DNA of 64,000 nt, from positions 806,001-870,000 of the forward strand of contig OZ244166.1 of assembly GCA_965216445.1 (NCBI GenBank). Direction: 5' to 3'. Origin of the DNA: MA-ANB-1 sp965216445 (GTDB taxonomy: Bacteria > Actinomycetota > Acidimicrobiia > Spongiisociales > ZC4RG35). The notes beneath the pieces are model-generated. The model was not told the DNA's origin. It saw only the letters and a program-made list of their open reading frames with translations, and searched no databases. Numbering within the stretch: the first letter of the stretch is position 1; each line of letters opens with the position of its first letter. The position numbers were made by a program, and so were the translations under genes. This document shows, one piece after another, positions 52,188-61,771 of this stretch.

Positions 52188-53126
52188 ATGACACCCGAGG
52201 AAAAGTTTGAGGCGTTGATCGACGCCGAGGAGAAGATTGAACCCACCGATTGGATGCCCGAGGGCTATCGAAAAACCTTGATCCGGCAGATCGCCCAGCA
52301 CGCACATTCCGAAGTGATCGGCATGCAACCCGAAGGCAACTGGATCACGAGAGCCCCCAGTCTCCATCGCAAGGCGATCCTCATCGCCAAAGTGCAAGAC
52401 GAAGCCGGCCACGGTCTGTATCTCTACTCAGCGGCCGAGACCCTCGGCGTCAATCGTGACGAAATGCAGGAACTCCTCCACCAGGGCAAGCACAAGTACT
52501 CGTCCATCTTCAACTACCCAACCTTGACTTGGGCCGACATGGGAGCAATTGGATGGCTGGTCGACGGAGCGGCAATAACGAACCAGGTGATGCTGACCAG
52601 GTGCTCTTACGGTCCCTACTCCCGCGGAATGGTCCGGATCTGCAAAGAGGAGTCCTTCCACCAGCGTCAAGGCTATGAGTCGTTGATCAAACTCTGTCAA
52701 GGTTCACCTGAACAAAAGGCGATGGCGCAGGACGCGCTGAACCGGTGGTGGTGGCCATCACTCATGATGTTCGGTCCTCACGACAGCGACTCTCCGCACA
52801 CCGAGCAGTCGATGGCCTGGAAGATCAAACGGGTCAGCAACGACGACCTTCGCCAACAGTTCGTCGACATGACCGTCCCTCAGGCCGACTATCTCGGGAT
52901 CAAGATTCCGGATCCCGAGTTGAAGTGGAACGAGGAGAGAGGTCACTACGACTTCGGCGACATCGACTGGGACGAGTTCTGGCGAGTGGTCAAGGGCAAC
53001 GGACCAATGAACCGAGAGAGGCTGGAAAACAAACGCCGTGCCTGGAGCGATGGCGCCTGGGTCCGGGAGGCCGCCACCGCCTATGCGGCCAAACAAATGG
53101 ATAAGACGAAGAAGGACGCAGCCTGA
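52188..53126 (+). CDS. paaA: 1,2-phenylacetyl-CoA epoxidase, catalytic subunit A
   Basis: A 312-residue di-iron subunit of the PaaABCE monooxygenase that epoxidises phenylacetyl-CoA. Iron ligands fall in AHSEVIGMQPEGNW, KVQDEAGHG and CKEESFHQRQGYES (ferritin-like E-x-x-H pairs). The blocks WITRAPSLHRKAILIAKVQDE and RWWWPSLMMFGPHDSDS are typical PaaA. Normal length. It starts 16 bases after the operator palindrome. Confidence 0.96.
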   Translation: MTPEEKFEALIDAEEKIEPTDWMPEGYRKTLIRQIAQHAHSEVIGMQPEGNWITRAPSLHRKAILIAKVQDEAGHGLYLYSAAETLGVNRDEMQELLHQGKHKYSSIFNYPTLTWADMGAIGWLVDGAAITNQVMLTRCSYGPYSRGMVRICKEESFHQRQGYESLIKLCQGSPEQKAMAQDALNRWWWPSLMMFGPHDSDSPHTEQSMAWKIKRVSNDDLRQQFVDMTVPQADYLGIKIPDPELKWNEERGHYDFGDIDWDEFWRVVKGNGPMNRERLENKRRAWSDGAWVREAATAYAAKQMDKTKKDAA

Positions 53127-53470
53127 TGACATACGACGTTCCCGTGCTGGCAGGTGAATCTGCCGAACTTCAGGAAACCACCGAGCTAGCAGCTGACGCG
53201 TGGCCGATGTGGGAGGTCTTCGTACGTGCCCGCCGTGGGATTTCCCATGTGCACATCGGCAGCCTCCATGCCCCAGACCCAGAGACAGCGCTGCAGAATG
53301 CGCGCGACGTTTACACGCGTCGCGGCGAGGGTGTCAGCGTTTGGGTGGTGCCCAGCGACGACGTCCATGCTTTCGAGCCCGATGATGCAGCTGACTATGT
53401 GGATGCGAATGAGAAGGTTTATCGGCACGCCACCACATATGACATCCCCGACGAAGTGGGGCACATGTGA
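53126..53470 (+). CDS. paaB: 1,2-phenylacetyl-CoA epoxidase, subunit B
   Basis: A 114-residue small subunit bridging the PaaAC heterodimers. WPMWEVFVRARRGISHVHIGSLHAPDPETALQNARDVYTRRGEGVSVWVV is the conserved PaaB core. TGATG overlap with paaA and four-base overlap with paaC show tight coupling. Confidence 0.95.
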   Translation: MTYDVPVLAGESAELQETTELAADAWPMWEVFVRARRGISHVHIGSLHAPDPETALQNARDVYTRRGEGVSVWVVPSDDVHAFEPDDAADYVDANEKVYRHATTYDIPDEVGHM

Positions 53471-54225
53471 CCGAACCGATCGTCTCCACCGCTCCGCAGG
53501 GAACCCCACAGCCGGAATGGCCCTCCGGCACCAGATCTCTGTTGGCGCACGCCGACGACAATCTGATCCTCGCCCAGCGGCTGGGCGAGTGGATCTCCAA
53601 GGCTCCCGAACTCGAGATCGACATAGCTCTGGGCAACATGAGTCTCGACCATCTCGGTGTCGCCCGGTCGTTGTACCAGTACGTTGGCCAGGTCGACGGC
53701 AAAGGCCAAACAGAAGACGATCTGGCGATGGGTCGCACCGAGCGGGAGTATCTCAACCTGCTCCTGGTTGAGCAACCAAATGGTGACTTCGCCACGTCCA
53801 TCGCGAGACAGTTCTTCTTCGACGTCTACCAGATCCAACTGTGGGAGGATCTGGCCAGCTCGGACGATGCGATCGTTGCCGGGATCGCGGCCAAGGCCGC
53901 CAAGGAGGCCGCATATCACTTCCGTTTCAGTCGCGGGTGGATGCTGCGAATGGGTGACGGGACGGAGGAGTCGAATCAGCGGGCTCAGGCTGCAGTTGAG
54001 AAGTTGTGGAGATTCACCGGCGAGATGTTCGAAGGAGGCGCGGCGGCATACCGCTCCGCTTGGGACGAGATTGTGGGAGATGTCTTCGGCGAGGCGGGCC
54101 TCGATGTACCGAGCGACCCTTACCAAAAGATCGGTGGTCGGTTGGGGTACCACACCGAGCACCTCGGCTATCTGCTGGCGGAAATGCAGTGGATGCAGCG
54201 AACCTATCCGGACCTCGAGTGGTGA
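53467..54225 (+). CDS. paaC: 1,2-phenylacetyl-CoA epoxidase, structural subunit C
   Basis: A 252-residue ferritin-like subunit partnering PaaA. Recognisable parts: LLAHADDNLILAQRLGEWISKAPELEIDIALGNMSLDHLG, then EREYLNLLLVEQPNGDFA, RQFFFDVYQ, AAKAAKEAAYHFRFSRGWMLRMGDGTEES and the closing GRLGYHTEHLGYLLAEMQWMQRTYP. GTG start overlaps the paaB stop. Confidence 0.95.
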   Translation: MTEPIVSTAPQGTPQPEWPSGTRSLLAHADDNLILAQRLGEWISKAPELEIDIALGNMSLDHLGVARSLYQYVGQVDGKGQTEDDLAMGRTEREYLNLLLVEQPNGDFATSIARQFFFDVYQIQLWEDLASSDDAIVAGIAAKAAKEAAYHFRFSRGWMLRMGDGTEESNQRAQAAVEKLWRFTGEMFEGGAAAYRSAWDEIVGDVFGEAGLDVPSDPYQKIGGRLGYHTEHLGYLLAEMQWMQRTYPDLEW

Positions 54226-54683
54226 TGACACACACAGCCGTCGAAGCCATCCGGGACATCGTCGCGAGAGTGGTAGATCCCGAAATCCCGGTCTTGACGA
54301 TCGACGATCTCGGAATACTGCGTGACGTCCAATTTGATGCCGATGAAGTGGTGGTCACTATCACACCGACGTACTCGGGATGCCCCGCCATGCGGCAGAT
54401 CGAAGACGACATCGCTTCCGCTCTCACTTCTGCGGGGTTCAAATCGCACCGGGTCGTCACGACCTATCAACCCGCCTGGACCACAGATTGGATCAGTGAA
54501 GAAGGCCAACGGAAACTCGCAGAGTTCGGGATCGCACCACCAACCGCTCCAGAAAACGTTCTGTGCCCACGCTGTCAGACGGGATCGCCGCGACTGATAG
54601 CCCAGTTTGGGTCGACCGCATGTAAGGCGCTGATGGTCTGTGCCGGCTGCGGGGAACCCTTCGACTATTTCAAGGAGCATTAG
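54225..54683 (+). CDS. paaD: phenylacetate degradation protein PaaD (SUF-type maturation factor)
   Basis: A 152-residue protein with an N-terminal MIP18/DUF59 domain (VVDPEIPVLTIDDLGILRDV, TPTYSGCPAM) and a C-terminal zinc-binding tail. The tail has CPRC near residue 110 and C-x8-C-x2-C later (GSTACKALMVCAGCGEPFDYFK). It is thought to help assemble the Fe-S cluster of PaaE. ATG 54225 or GTG 54222; TAGTG overlap with paaE. Confidence 0.93.
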   Translation: MTHTAVEAIRDIVARVVDPEIPVLTIDDLGILRDVQFDADEVVVTITPTYSGCPAMRQIEDDIASALTSAGFKSHRVVTTYQPAWTTDWISEEGQRKLAEFGIAPPTAPENVLCPRCQTGSPRLIAQFGSTACKALMVCAGCGEPFDYFKEH

Positions 54684-55756
54684 TGACAACGTTGGACCTG
54701 ACCTTTCACAAACTCAACGTCACCGAAGTGACCCAACTCACCGATGACTCAGTTGCAGTGAGTTTTGACGTACCGGCTGATCTCGCCGACACGTTCTCAT
54801 ATCTTCCCGGCCAGCATGTGACGTTGCGCTCGTTGGTCGATGGTGAGGATGTGCGGCGTTCCTACTCGATTTGCGCCAATGCGAATAGCGGAAAGCTGCG
54901 GGTGGGTGTCAAGAAATTGCCCGGTGGAGTCTTTTCGACGTGGGCAACCGAGGAGTTGAAGGCGGGCGACCAGCTCGAAGTGATGGCTCCGGTAGGAGAC
55001 TTCGTCATCGAACCGGAGGAGCTCGGCGGAGGTCACAGGGTCGCGATCGTGGCTGGTTCCGGGATCACTCCCGTTCTGTCGTTGATCGGGACAACCCTCG
55101 AATCTGACCCCAAGTGCTCGTGGACACTCATCTACGGGAACCGGACCGCCAACAGTGTCATGTTCCTCGATGAGTTGGAGGGAATCAAAGACAGGTATCC
55201 GGATCGGTTCCAGCTCTTCCACATTCTGAGCCGTGAAGGATCAGATCTTCCTTTGCTATCGGGGAGGATCGACGAGAAAAAGATCCGAAAGATCTACTCG
55301 ATGTTGGGGCGCCCGCCTGTTGGCTGGTATCTGTGCGGTCCGTATGACCTGGTGATGATGGCGCGGTCCGTGTTGGCCGAACTCGGTGTCGCCGAAAACG
55401 CGATTCATGACGAGTTGTTCTTCGCAGGGCCTGTCGACGTCTCGACGCTGCCGCCGGAGCCCCCATCGGGAGAAGGCAGTATCGACTTAACAGTCATCCT
55501 CGACGGCCGATCAATAGAGACCCGGATGACACCAGAGACATCGATTCTCGACGCGGCCCTGCGTGTCCGTCCGGAGATGCCGTTTTCCTGCAAGGGTGGG
55601 ATGTGCGCAACGTGCAAGGGTCGGATTGAGGAGGGCGAAGTCGCGATGGCAAAGAATTACGCGCTTGTTGAATCTGAAGTCGATGCTGGGTTCGTGCTGA
55701 CCTGTCAGGCTCATCCGGTGACCGACCGAGTCACGGTCCGTTTCGATCACCGCTGA
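54683..55756 (+). CDS. paaE: 1,2-phenylacetyl-CoA epoxidase, reductase subunit E
   Basis: A 357-residue NADPH-dependent reductase feeding electrons to PaaA. FAD domain with RRSYSICAN, NAD domain with VAGSGITPVLSLI and WYLCGPYDLV, then a plant-type [2Fe-2S] ferredoxin with CKGGMCATCKG and LTCQAHP (four cysteines). The order flavin-NAD-ferredoxin is that of class IA-like PaaE. Overlaps TetR gene (TGATG). Confidence 0.95.
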   Translation: MTTLDLTFHKLNVTEVTQLTDDSVAVSFDVPADLADTFSYLPGQHVTLRSLVDGEDVRRSYSICANANSGKLRVGVKKLPGGVFSTWATEELKAGDQLEVMAPVGDFVIEPEELGGGHRVAIVAGSGITPVLSLIGTTLESDPKCSWTLIYGNRTANSVMFLDELEGIKDRYPDRFQLFHILSREGSDLPLLSGRIDEKKIRKIYSMLGRPPVGWYLCGPYDLVMMARSVLAELGVAENAIHDELFFAGPVDVSTLPPEPPSGEGSIDLTVILDGRSIETRMTPETSILDAALRVRPEMPFSCKGGMCATCKGRIEEGEVAMAKNYALVESEVDAGFVLTCQAHPVTDRVTVRFDHR

Positions 55757-56331
55757 TGGTCACGACTCGAAACACAAAGGCAGACGTCGTGGCTGCTGCC
55801 GGCCGGATGTTCGCCGAGAAGGGCTACCACGGCACCTCGATGCGCGAGTTGGGGAAAGAGATCGGCCTCTTGGGATCTTCGCTCTACTCACACATCGACT
55901 CGAAGGAAGATCTTCTCGTCGAGGTCGTCGACGAGGGAGCCCGGCTCTTCCTCAACTCTGCTGATGCAGCGACATCGGGTGAGAGGGTCGCCACAGCAAA
56001 GTTGCGGGCACTGATTTCGGGGCATATCGATGTGGTCCTCGACAACCTCGACGTGGTTCGTACCTATCTCAACGAAGCCCGAATGCTCGAAGATGAGCAC
56101 CGTTCACGTGTGGTTGCCTCGCGTGACAAGTACGAAGCCGTTTTTCGGTCAGTGATCGAGGAAGGGCAGCTTCGGGGCGAGTTCGGGAGTGATATCGATC
56201 CCAAGCTCGGCGCGATATTCATTCTCTCGATCCTCAACGCGATCGAACGGTGGTATCGGCCGAGCGGTGCACTCGACCGTGATGCGCTAACCGATCAGTT
56301 GGTCGAGTTCTTGGCGTCCGGCCTGGCTTAG
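55756..56331 (+). CDS. TetR-family regulator, probable repressor of the paa operon
   Basis: A 191-residue regulator. The N-terminal helix-turn-helix is FAEKGYHGTSMRELGKEIGLLGSSLYSHIDSKEDLL (about 19-54). The C-terminal domain is ligand-binding and fits the TetR_C group seen in acyl-CoA-responsive regulators. Position at the end of paaABCDE and a matching operator before paaA suggest a PaaR-like protein released by phenylacetyl-CoA; this is inference. Its end overlaps korB by four bases, tail to tail. Confidence 0.9.
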   Translation: MVTTRNTKADVVAAAGRMFAEKGYHGTSMRELGKEIGLLGSSLYSHIDSKEDLLVEVVDEGARLFLNSADAATSGERVATAKLRALISGHIDVVLDNLDVVRTYLNEARMLEDEHRSRVVASRDKYEAVFRSVIEEGQLRGEFGSDIDPKLGAIFILSILNAIERWYRPSGALDRDALTDQLVEFLASGLA

Positions 56332-57362
56332 CCGGAGGATCCGTTGGACGAGGGCTCCGAGACGGTCCACGTGCCCCGGCTTTTGATCAGGGACCCCAAG
56401 TCACCAGCGCCCATCTTCTCCTTGGCTGCCTCCACCTGGGCGTTGACCTCGGCGTCATAAGTCGGCCGGTTCACACTGCGGAAGATCCCCAGAGGCGTCG
56501 GGCCGTACGGCCCATGTGAAAGCCTCGAGAGGGCAAAAGCGATAGATGGGTCGGGGCGGGTCTCATCGTGGATCAGGATGGCTGAGGGGTCGACCGAGTT
56601 TGAATCGACAACCGTTGCCTCTCCGTTTCTCATGACTACAGCCTTGGCTCCACCATCAAAGACAACTGGCTTGCCGTGCTCGAGGTCGATGCGGTTGTGT
56701 ACGCGCTCTTCCTTGCCGGTCACCTGGATGAAGGCCTTGTCGTTGAACACGTTGCAGTTCTGGTAGATCTCGATGAAGGCTGAACCCTCGTGGTCGTACG
56801 CGGCCTGGAGGATGTTCTGGGTGTGATTCCGATCCATGTCCACCGTTCGGGCGACAAACGTTGCTTCGGCACCAATGGCCAATGACACCGGGTTGAAGGG
56901 GTAGTCGATGGATCCGAATGGCGAAGACTTGGTCGTCTTCCCCGGTTCTGATGTTGGTGAGTACTGCCCTTTGGTCAAACCATAGATCTGGTTATTGAAC
57001 AGCAAGATGTTGAGATTGACGTTGCGTCTCAGGGCGTGAATCAGATGGTTGCCACCAATAGAGAGTGCATCTCCGTCCCCGGTTATCACCCAAACCGAGA
57101 GATCCTGACGGGTTGTGGCGATTCCGGAAGCAATGGCGGGCGCCCTCCCGTGGATCGAGTGCATGCCGTAGGTGTTCACGTAGTAGGGGAAACGTGACGA
57201 GCAGCCGATCCCCGAGATGAAGACAAACTCCTCTCTTGGGCGTCCGATGTTGGCCAGGAATTGCTGGACAGATGCCAGGATCGTGTAGTCACCACACCCC
57301 GGGCACCACCTGACTTCCTGGTCTGTCTGGAAGTCGCTTCTGGTGTATGAAGGAGTTGTCAC
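56328..57362 (-). CDS. korB: 2-oxoglutarate:ferredoxin oxidoreductase, beta subunit
   Basis: A 344-residue TPP-binding subunit. It holds the cluster and TPP motifs VRWCPGCGDYTIL, FISGIGCSSRFPYYV, HGRAPAIASG, ITGDGDALSIGGNHLIHALRRN (GDG-N TPP motif) and LLFNNQIYGLTKGQ. CPGC and C-S-S cysteines hold the [4Fe-4S] cluster. GTG start overlaps the korA stop by four bases. The two-subunit form is like the oxygen-tolerant KorAB of mycobacteria. Confidence 0.95.
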   Translation of the reverse strand: MTTPSYTRSDFQTDQEVRWCPGCGDYTILASVQQFLANIGRPREEFVFISGIGCSSRFPYYVNTYGMHSIHGRAPAIASGIATTRQDLSVWVITGDGDALSIGGNHLIHALRRNVNLNILLFNNQIYGLTKGQYSPTSEPGKTTKSSPFGSIDYPFNPVSLAIGAEATFVARTVDMDRNHTQNILQAAYDHEGSAFIEIYQNCNVFNDKAFIQVTGKEERVHNRIDLEHGKPVVFDGGAKAVVMRNGEATVVDSNSVDPSAILIHDETRPDPSIAFALSRLSHGPYGPTPLGIFRSVNRPTYDAEVNAQVEAAKEKMGAGDLGSLIKSRGTWTVSEPSSNGSSG

Positions 57363-59230
57363 TTTGTCATCTCCAAGATCTTGTCTGTGATTTCCGATAC
57401 TCGGAACGGCTCGCCTGCGACCTTGTTGAGACCGACGACGTCGAGCAGGAACTCGGCACGAATCACCTTGAGCAGCTGACCAGTGTTGAGTTCCGGTACG
57501 AGCACCTTTTCGTATGAACGGAGAATGTCGCCGAGATCGTTGGGCAGGGGGTTGAGGTAGTGGAGGTGAGTCGTTGCGACCTTCACACCTTGATTCCGAG
57601 CCTGACGGGCCGCAGCTCTGATTGTCCCAAAGGTGGACCCCCACCCCAGAACCAGGAGATCCGCGTCCTTGTCGCCGTCGATTTCCATCGGAGGAATGTC
57701 GTTGGCCACATTTGCCACCTTCCAGGCCCGACTGTCAGTCATCAGCTGGTGGTTGTTGGGATCGTAAGAAACGTTGCCGGAAATCGCTTCTTTCTCCAGG
57801 CCGCCGATCCGGTGCTCGAGTCCGGGGGTGCCGGGTTTGGCCCAGGGCCGCGCGAAAGTCTCGACATCCCTCATGTAAGGAAGGAATGTTCCGTCGGGCC
57901 CATTTGGGTGCTCCGCGAATGTGACCGGGATCGGTTCGAGGGACTCAACGTCTGGCAATAACCAGGGCTCGGAGCCGTTGGCGACGTAGTTGTCGGAAAG
58001 CAGCAGAACCGGCGTCATGTACTTGATGGCGATCCTTGCGGCCTCGATAGCCATCTGGAAGGCGTCAGCTGCAGACGCGGCCGCGATGACGGGAATCGGT
58101 GACTCTCCGTGACGACCGTACAGGGAGAAAAGGAGGTCCGACTGTTCGGGTTTGGTCGGCAGTCCCGTCGATGGTCCACCTCGCTGCACGTTGATGACGA
58201 TCATTGGCAACTCGGTCATGAACGCCAGAGAAATCGCCTCGGATTTGAGTGCGATCCCCGGTCCCGATGAGCCGGTCACGGCCAGGTTCCCCGCGAAGGC
58301 GGCACCGATCGTGGTACCGACCCCGGCGATTTCATCTTCGGCTTGGAATGTCCTCACCCCGAAGTTCTTGTGGCGGGACAATTCGTGAAGGATGTCTGAA
58401 GCAGGCGTGATCGGGTACGTCCCATAAAACAGGGGTAGGCCCGACAACTGAGATGCCGCTACCAGGCCCCACGCCAGCGCAGTGTTTCCATTGACGTTGG
58501 TGTAGGTGCCGGGTTTGAGGGCGGCCGGCTTGACCTCGAAGGTGTTTTTGGTTGCTTCTGTCGTGAAACCGAAGTTGTAGCCGGCCTTGAATGCGGCAAC
58601 GTTGGCAGCGACCACCTCAGGTGCCTTGGCGAACTTCTTCTCGGCCCACTCAATTGTGGGTTCGGTGGGCCGGTGAAAGAGCCATGCCAATAGCCCAAGA
58701 GCGAAGAAGTTCTTGGAGCGAAGGACGCTCCGCCCACTCACTCCTGTGTCCTTCACGGCTTCCTTGGTGAGGCTGTCCATGGGCACCTTGATGGTCCGAT
58801 ACGAGTCGAGGGAGCCGTCCTCGAGCGGGTTGGCGTCATAGCCGGCCTTGGTGAGGTTGCGCTCCTCAAATGCGTCGGTGTTGATGATCAATGTCCCGCC
58901 CTGGCGAAGGTCTTTCAGGTTCTTCCTGAGCGCGGCGGGGTTCATCGCGACCAGACAATCGGGTGCGTCACCGGCAGTGAGGATGTCGAAGTCGGCTATC
59001 TGCACTTGAAAGCTCGAAACCCCAGGCAGGGTGCCGGCCGGCGCGCGGATCTCCGCTGGGAAAGAAGGGAGCGTTGCCAGGTCATTCCCAAACAAGGCGG
59101 ATGCGTCGGTGAACCTCGACCCAGCGACCTGCATACCGTCTCCGGAGTCTCCCGCGAACCGGATGACTACCTTGTCGAGGACTTCAGTTGGTATAGATGA
59201 GGGATCAGCGGTGGCGGACTCGTCGGCCAC
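57359..59230 (-). CDS. korA: 2-oxoglutarate:ferredoxin oxidoreductase, alpha subunit (gamma-alpha fusion)
   Basis: A 623-residue fused subunit. Residues 20-200 are the gamma domain (VVIRFAGDSGDGMQVAGSRF, SFPAEIRAPAGT). The rest is the alpha pyrimidine-binding part: GNTALAWGLVAA, FYGTYPITPASDILHELSR, FQAEDEIAGVGTTIGAAFAG, GSSGPGIALKSEAI and VNVQRGGPSTGLPTKPEQSDL. With KorB it turns 2-oxoglutarate and CoA into succinyl-CoA, reducing ferredoxin, replacing the classic dehydrogenase in many actinobacteria. Confidence 0.95.
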   Translation of the reverse strand: MADESATADPSSIPTEVLDKVVIRFAGDSGDGMQVAGSRFTDASALFGNDLATLPSFPAEIRAPAGTLPGVSSFQVQIADFDILTAGDAPDCLVAMNPAALRKNLKDLRQGGTLIINTDAFEERNLTKAGYDANPLEDGSLDSYRTIKVPMDSLTKEAVKDTGVSGRSVLRSKNFFALGLLAWLFHRPTEPTIEWAEKKFAKAPEVVAANVAAFKAGYNFGFTTEATKNTFEVKPAALKPGTYTNVNGNTALAWGLVAASQLSGLPLFYGTYPITPASDILHELSRHKNFGVRTFQAEDEIAGVGTTIGAAFAGNLAVTGSSGPGIALKSEAISLAFMTELPMIVINVQRGGPSTGLPTKPEQSDLLFSLYGRHGESPIPVIAAASAADAFQMAIEAARIAIKYMTPVLLLSDNYVANGSEPWLLPDVESLEPIPVTFAEHPNGPDGTFLPYMRDVETFARPWAKPGTPGLEHRIGGLEKEAISGNVSYDPNNHQLMTDSRAWKVANVANDIPPMEIDGDKDADLLVLGWGSTFGTIRAAARQARNQGVKVATTHLHYLNPLPNDLGDILRSYEKVLVPELNTGQLLKVIRAEFLLDVVGLNKVAGEPFRVSEITDKILEMTK

Positions 59231-59356
59231 GTTTCACATCCTTATATGGGTAGTTTTTCGTCTTCAGGCAGCGCAAAAACACGGTGTTTTCTGGGGGTAG
59301 AACTGAGTCGATGCGCCGCATTCAATGTCTTGTTTCCAGTCTATCCACAACAGGGG

Positions 59357-60628
59357 TTACTTCGTAGCTTGCGCGGCGATATTCGGGGGCAGCGCGAAAC
59401 CCACGAGACCCTGTCCCTCCCAGGAGCGCGCCAAGGTGAGCAGAGTCAGCTCCGAACCTGGAGGACCGATGACCTGGATGCTCACCGGCGGTTGGCCGGA
59501 GCGCAGCAATGGCAGGGCAACTGCGGGGAGGTGGGCAATGTTGACGATTGAGGTGAACCAGGACAACACCGTTCGATAGTTACTCCCGGCTATCTCGTTC
59601 TCTCCGATCGTCTTTCTCATAGCCCCTACGGTCGGGGTGATCAGTAGGTCGACTTCGGCGAATGCTTCGTCGAAACGATCTTTGATCATCTGTTGCCATG
59701 CCTTGCCTTCAGCAATCTGGGACTCGGTTGTTGCGAACGAGCTTTCAATTCGAGCAGCTACGTCATCACCATATGGCATCCCGTGCTCGACGAACCCGCG
59801 ATGGGTCGCCGAAACCTCAGGGGCGAACACACCTCCGAGACCGGAATCGGGGAAGACATTCGCTATCTCGATTTCTCGAGCATTGTTACCGAGGCTGCGG
59901 ATCTCACTCACTGCCGTTTCGAACGACGCTGAGACATCTTCGGAGACCGGTCCATTATCGAACCACGGTTGTGGGATGCCGAACCGGAAGGGCTTGTGCT
60001 CGGGGAGTGGGTCGGCGTCATCGGCGAGAACGCGGTAGACCCTTTCCAGGTTGTCCACGGAGTCAGCAATCGGACCGACCGTGTCGATTGAGGGAACCAA
60101 TGGGAACACCCCATCGAGGGGGATTGAGCCGTGTGTGACTTTGAGACCGAAGCAGCCACATAGTGCCGCCGGCACCCGGACTGAGCCTCCAGTGTCGGTA
60201 CCTATCGCGACCGGAACTATTCCAGCTGCCACGGCGGCACCAGAACCACCAGAGGATCCCCCGGCTGAGGTATTCAGATCCCATGGATTCCTCACGGGCC
60301 CGAAATGCGGGTTTTCCGAGGAGAAGCCGTATGCGAACTCGTGAAGATTCGTCCGGCCGATTATCACTCCGCCCTCCGCTTCCAGTCTCGAGACACAAGT
60401 CGCCGATGTAGTCGCGCGATGTCGATAGAACGCTGATCCCGCGGTCGTGGTCCGGCCGGCATGGTCGATCAAATCCTTGAGAGCTATCGGTAACCCGGTC
60501 AGGGCCCCGGTCGCGGTCGAGCCAGCGCTGCTCTCGTCCTCGATCTGAGTGAATGCATTGAGCATCGGCTGGCTCGCCCGGGCATCTCTGATTGCTTTTG
60601 CAATAGCCGAGCTAGTGCTATCGGTCAT
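59357..60628 (-). CDS. amidase signature family hydrolase
   Basis: A 423-residue amidase. The catalytic Lys is in LPIALKDLID (about residue 51), the signature Ser-cisSer region is NTSAGGSSGGSGAAVAAGIVPVAIGTDTGGSVRVPAALCG, and GLKVTHG follows. The C-terminus has AHLPAVALPLLRSGQPPVSIQVIGPPGSE. The family includes GatA and many amide hydrolases; small deviations from GatA and lack of gatB/gatC nearby argue for a stand-alone amidase of unknown substrate. Confidence 0.9.
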   Translation of the reverse strand: MTDSTSSAIAKAIRDARASQPMLNAFTQIEDESSAGSTATGALTGLPIALKDLIDHAGRTTTAGSAFYRHRATTSATCVSRLEAEGGVIIGRTNLHEFAYGFSSENPHFGPVRNPWDLNTSAGGSSGGSGAAVAAGIVPVAIGTDTGGSVRVPAALCGCFGLKVTHGSIPLDGVFPLVPSIDTVGPIADSVDNLERVYRVLADDADPLPEHKPFRFGIPQPWFDNGPVSEDVSASFETAVSEIRSLGNNAREIEIANVFPDSGLGGVFAPEVSATHRGFVEHGMPYGDDVAARIESSFATTESQIAEGKAWQQMIKDRFDEAFAEVDLLITPTVGAMRKTIGENEIAGSNYRTVLSWFTSIVNIAHLPAVALPLLRSGQPPVSIQVIGPPGSELTLLTLARSWEGQGLVGFALPPNIAAQATK

Positions 60629-60671
60629 TGGGAGTCAACCTACCTCCGAGTATTGCCTTCGGGTCGGGAGG

Positions 60672-61745
60672 TCAGGATGCCGGAGTGAGCGTTATGTTCC
60701 CGCCGGGGACCAGCGAGATCCATATCTTTCCAGGAGGAACCGGGATGACGTCACCCGCCTCGTCTTTGAGGATGAACCACTCCGACTCCGATTCCCTCTC
60801 CCAGGTTCCTTCGACAACCTGGCCATCGGCGAAGACATATGCAACACCCGAGCCCGTTGTACGAGAACTGGGCAGCGACGAACCGGAAACTCCTGAAGGT
60901 GGTGATGCCGTGTATTGCTGCACAGCAAGAGCAACCATTACTGGCATGGCGATCCGGCCGGTGGTTCCGTCCTCGTCCCGGTAGTTCGACTCGCTGCCAC
61001 TGGCCGTTCTCAGCCAGGCTGCTTCGGCGGCATCCCAGGTCCAATCGACAGTATTACCCGAGAAGTTGAACCGGACCGATTCCAGTTCGGTGCCACCGGC
61101 GGGTAGCGGGCCGAACTCCCACATCGGCCCATCCTGGCCGTCGTCGGGATAGCCCCTGCCGTCCGCGTACTCTCGAAGGAGGTTGGTGTCCACGTAGAGG
61201 TTGTGGGGTGCGCTCCGCCAGCCAACTCGGAAGGTTGCGGGTCGGACTTCGCCGGTGAGGTGGATCCCTTTGCTTCGGATCAGGCTTTGGACCCAAGGCT
61301 GCGCACCTGAGATCGAAAAGGTCGGTTCACCGAATGCGGGGAGGAGAGAAGCATCGGTGGGTCGTCCTGACCGCATTGGGCCGAGATAGTCGCTATCGCT
61401 TTGCTGCCAAATAGATATGAACCGGGTCACTCCTTCGACGAGGACTTCTACGACAGCGTCGGCATGGTTGATGCCTGACTGAGGGCGTGCCCTCGGGTGG
61501 TTGTCGATCTTGACAGCCAGAACACGTCGATCCAACAACTCAGGATCGTCTACTGGTAACCCGTTTATGGGTGACAGAGGGCGTTCATCGACGGTTGTTG
61601 TTGGTGTGGTTGTTGTCGTTGTAGTCGTTGTTGAGCTTGTCGTTGATGTCTCGAGGGCTGAAGTTGTTGTTTCCTCCGCGTCGGATCCTGAGCAAGCTGC
61701 GAGAAGGAGTCCAAGCGCGGTCAGAACGACCCAGATTTTGCGCAT
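60672..61745 (-). CDS. DUF3048 (YerB-like) lipoprotein
   Basis: A 357-residue exported lipoprotein: signal with lipobox LAAC, then a Thr-rich linker of about 30 residues, then DUF3048 (INGLPVDDPELLDRRVLAVKIDNHPRARPQSGINHADAVVEVLVEGVTRFISIWQ ... LGPMRSGRPTD). The second domain has TWERESESEWFILKDEAGDVIPVPPGKIWISLVP. Bacillus YerB is linked to cell wall or spore functions; here unknown. Confidence 0.88.
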   Translation of the reverse strand: MRKIWVVLTALGLLLAACSGSDAEETTTSALETSTTSSTTTTTTTTTPTTTVDERPLSPINGLPVDDPELLDRRVLAVKIDNHPRARPQSGINHADAVVEVLVEGVTRFISIWQQSDSDYLGPMRSGRPTDASLLPAFGEPTFSISGAQPWVQSLIRSKGIHLTGEVRPATFRVGWRSAPHNLYVDTNLLREYADGRGYPDDGQDGPMWEFGPLPAGGTELESVRFNFSGNTVDWTWDAAEAAWLRTASGSESNYRDEDGTTGRIAMPVMVALAVQQYTASPPSGVSGSSLPSSRTTGSGVAYVFADGQVVEGTWERESESEWFILKDEAGDVIPVPPGKIWISLVPGGNITLTPAS

Positions 61746-61771
61746 TGACGGGATGGTATAGGTGGTCGGTT

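Noticed and set aside
59357..60628. GatA subunit of the tRNA amidotransferase
   Set aside because: No gatB or gatC nearby and the C-terminal part differs; YqeY at 17293 is not full GatB.
61590..61670. Repetitive ACA/GTT tract as a microsatellite
   Set aside because: It encodes the Thr-rich linker of the DUF3048 lipoprotein, a common feature of exported proteins in this window.
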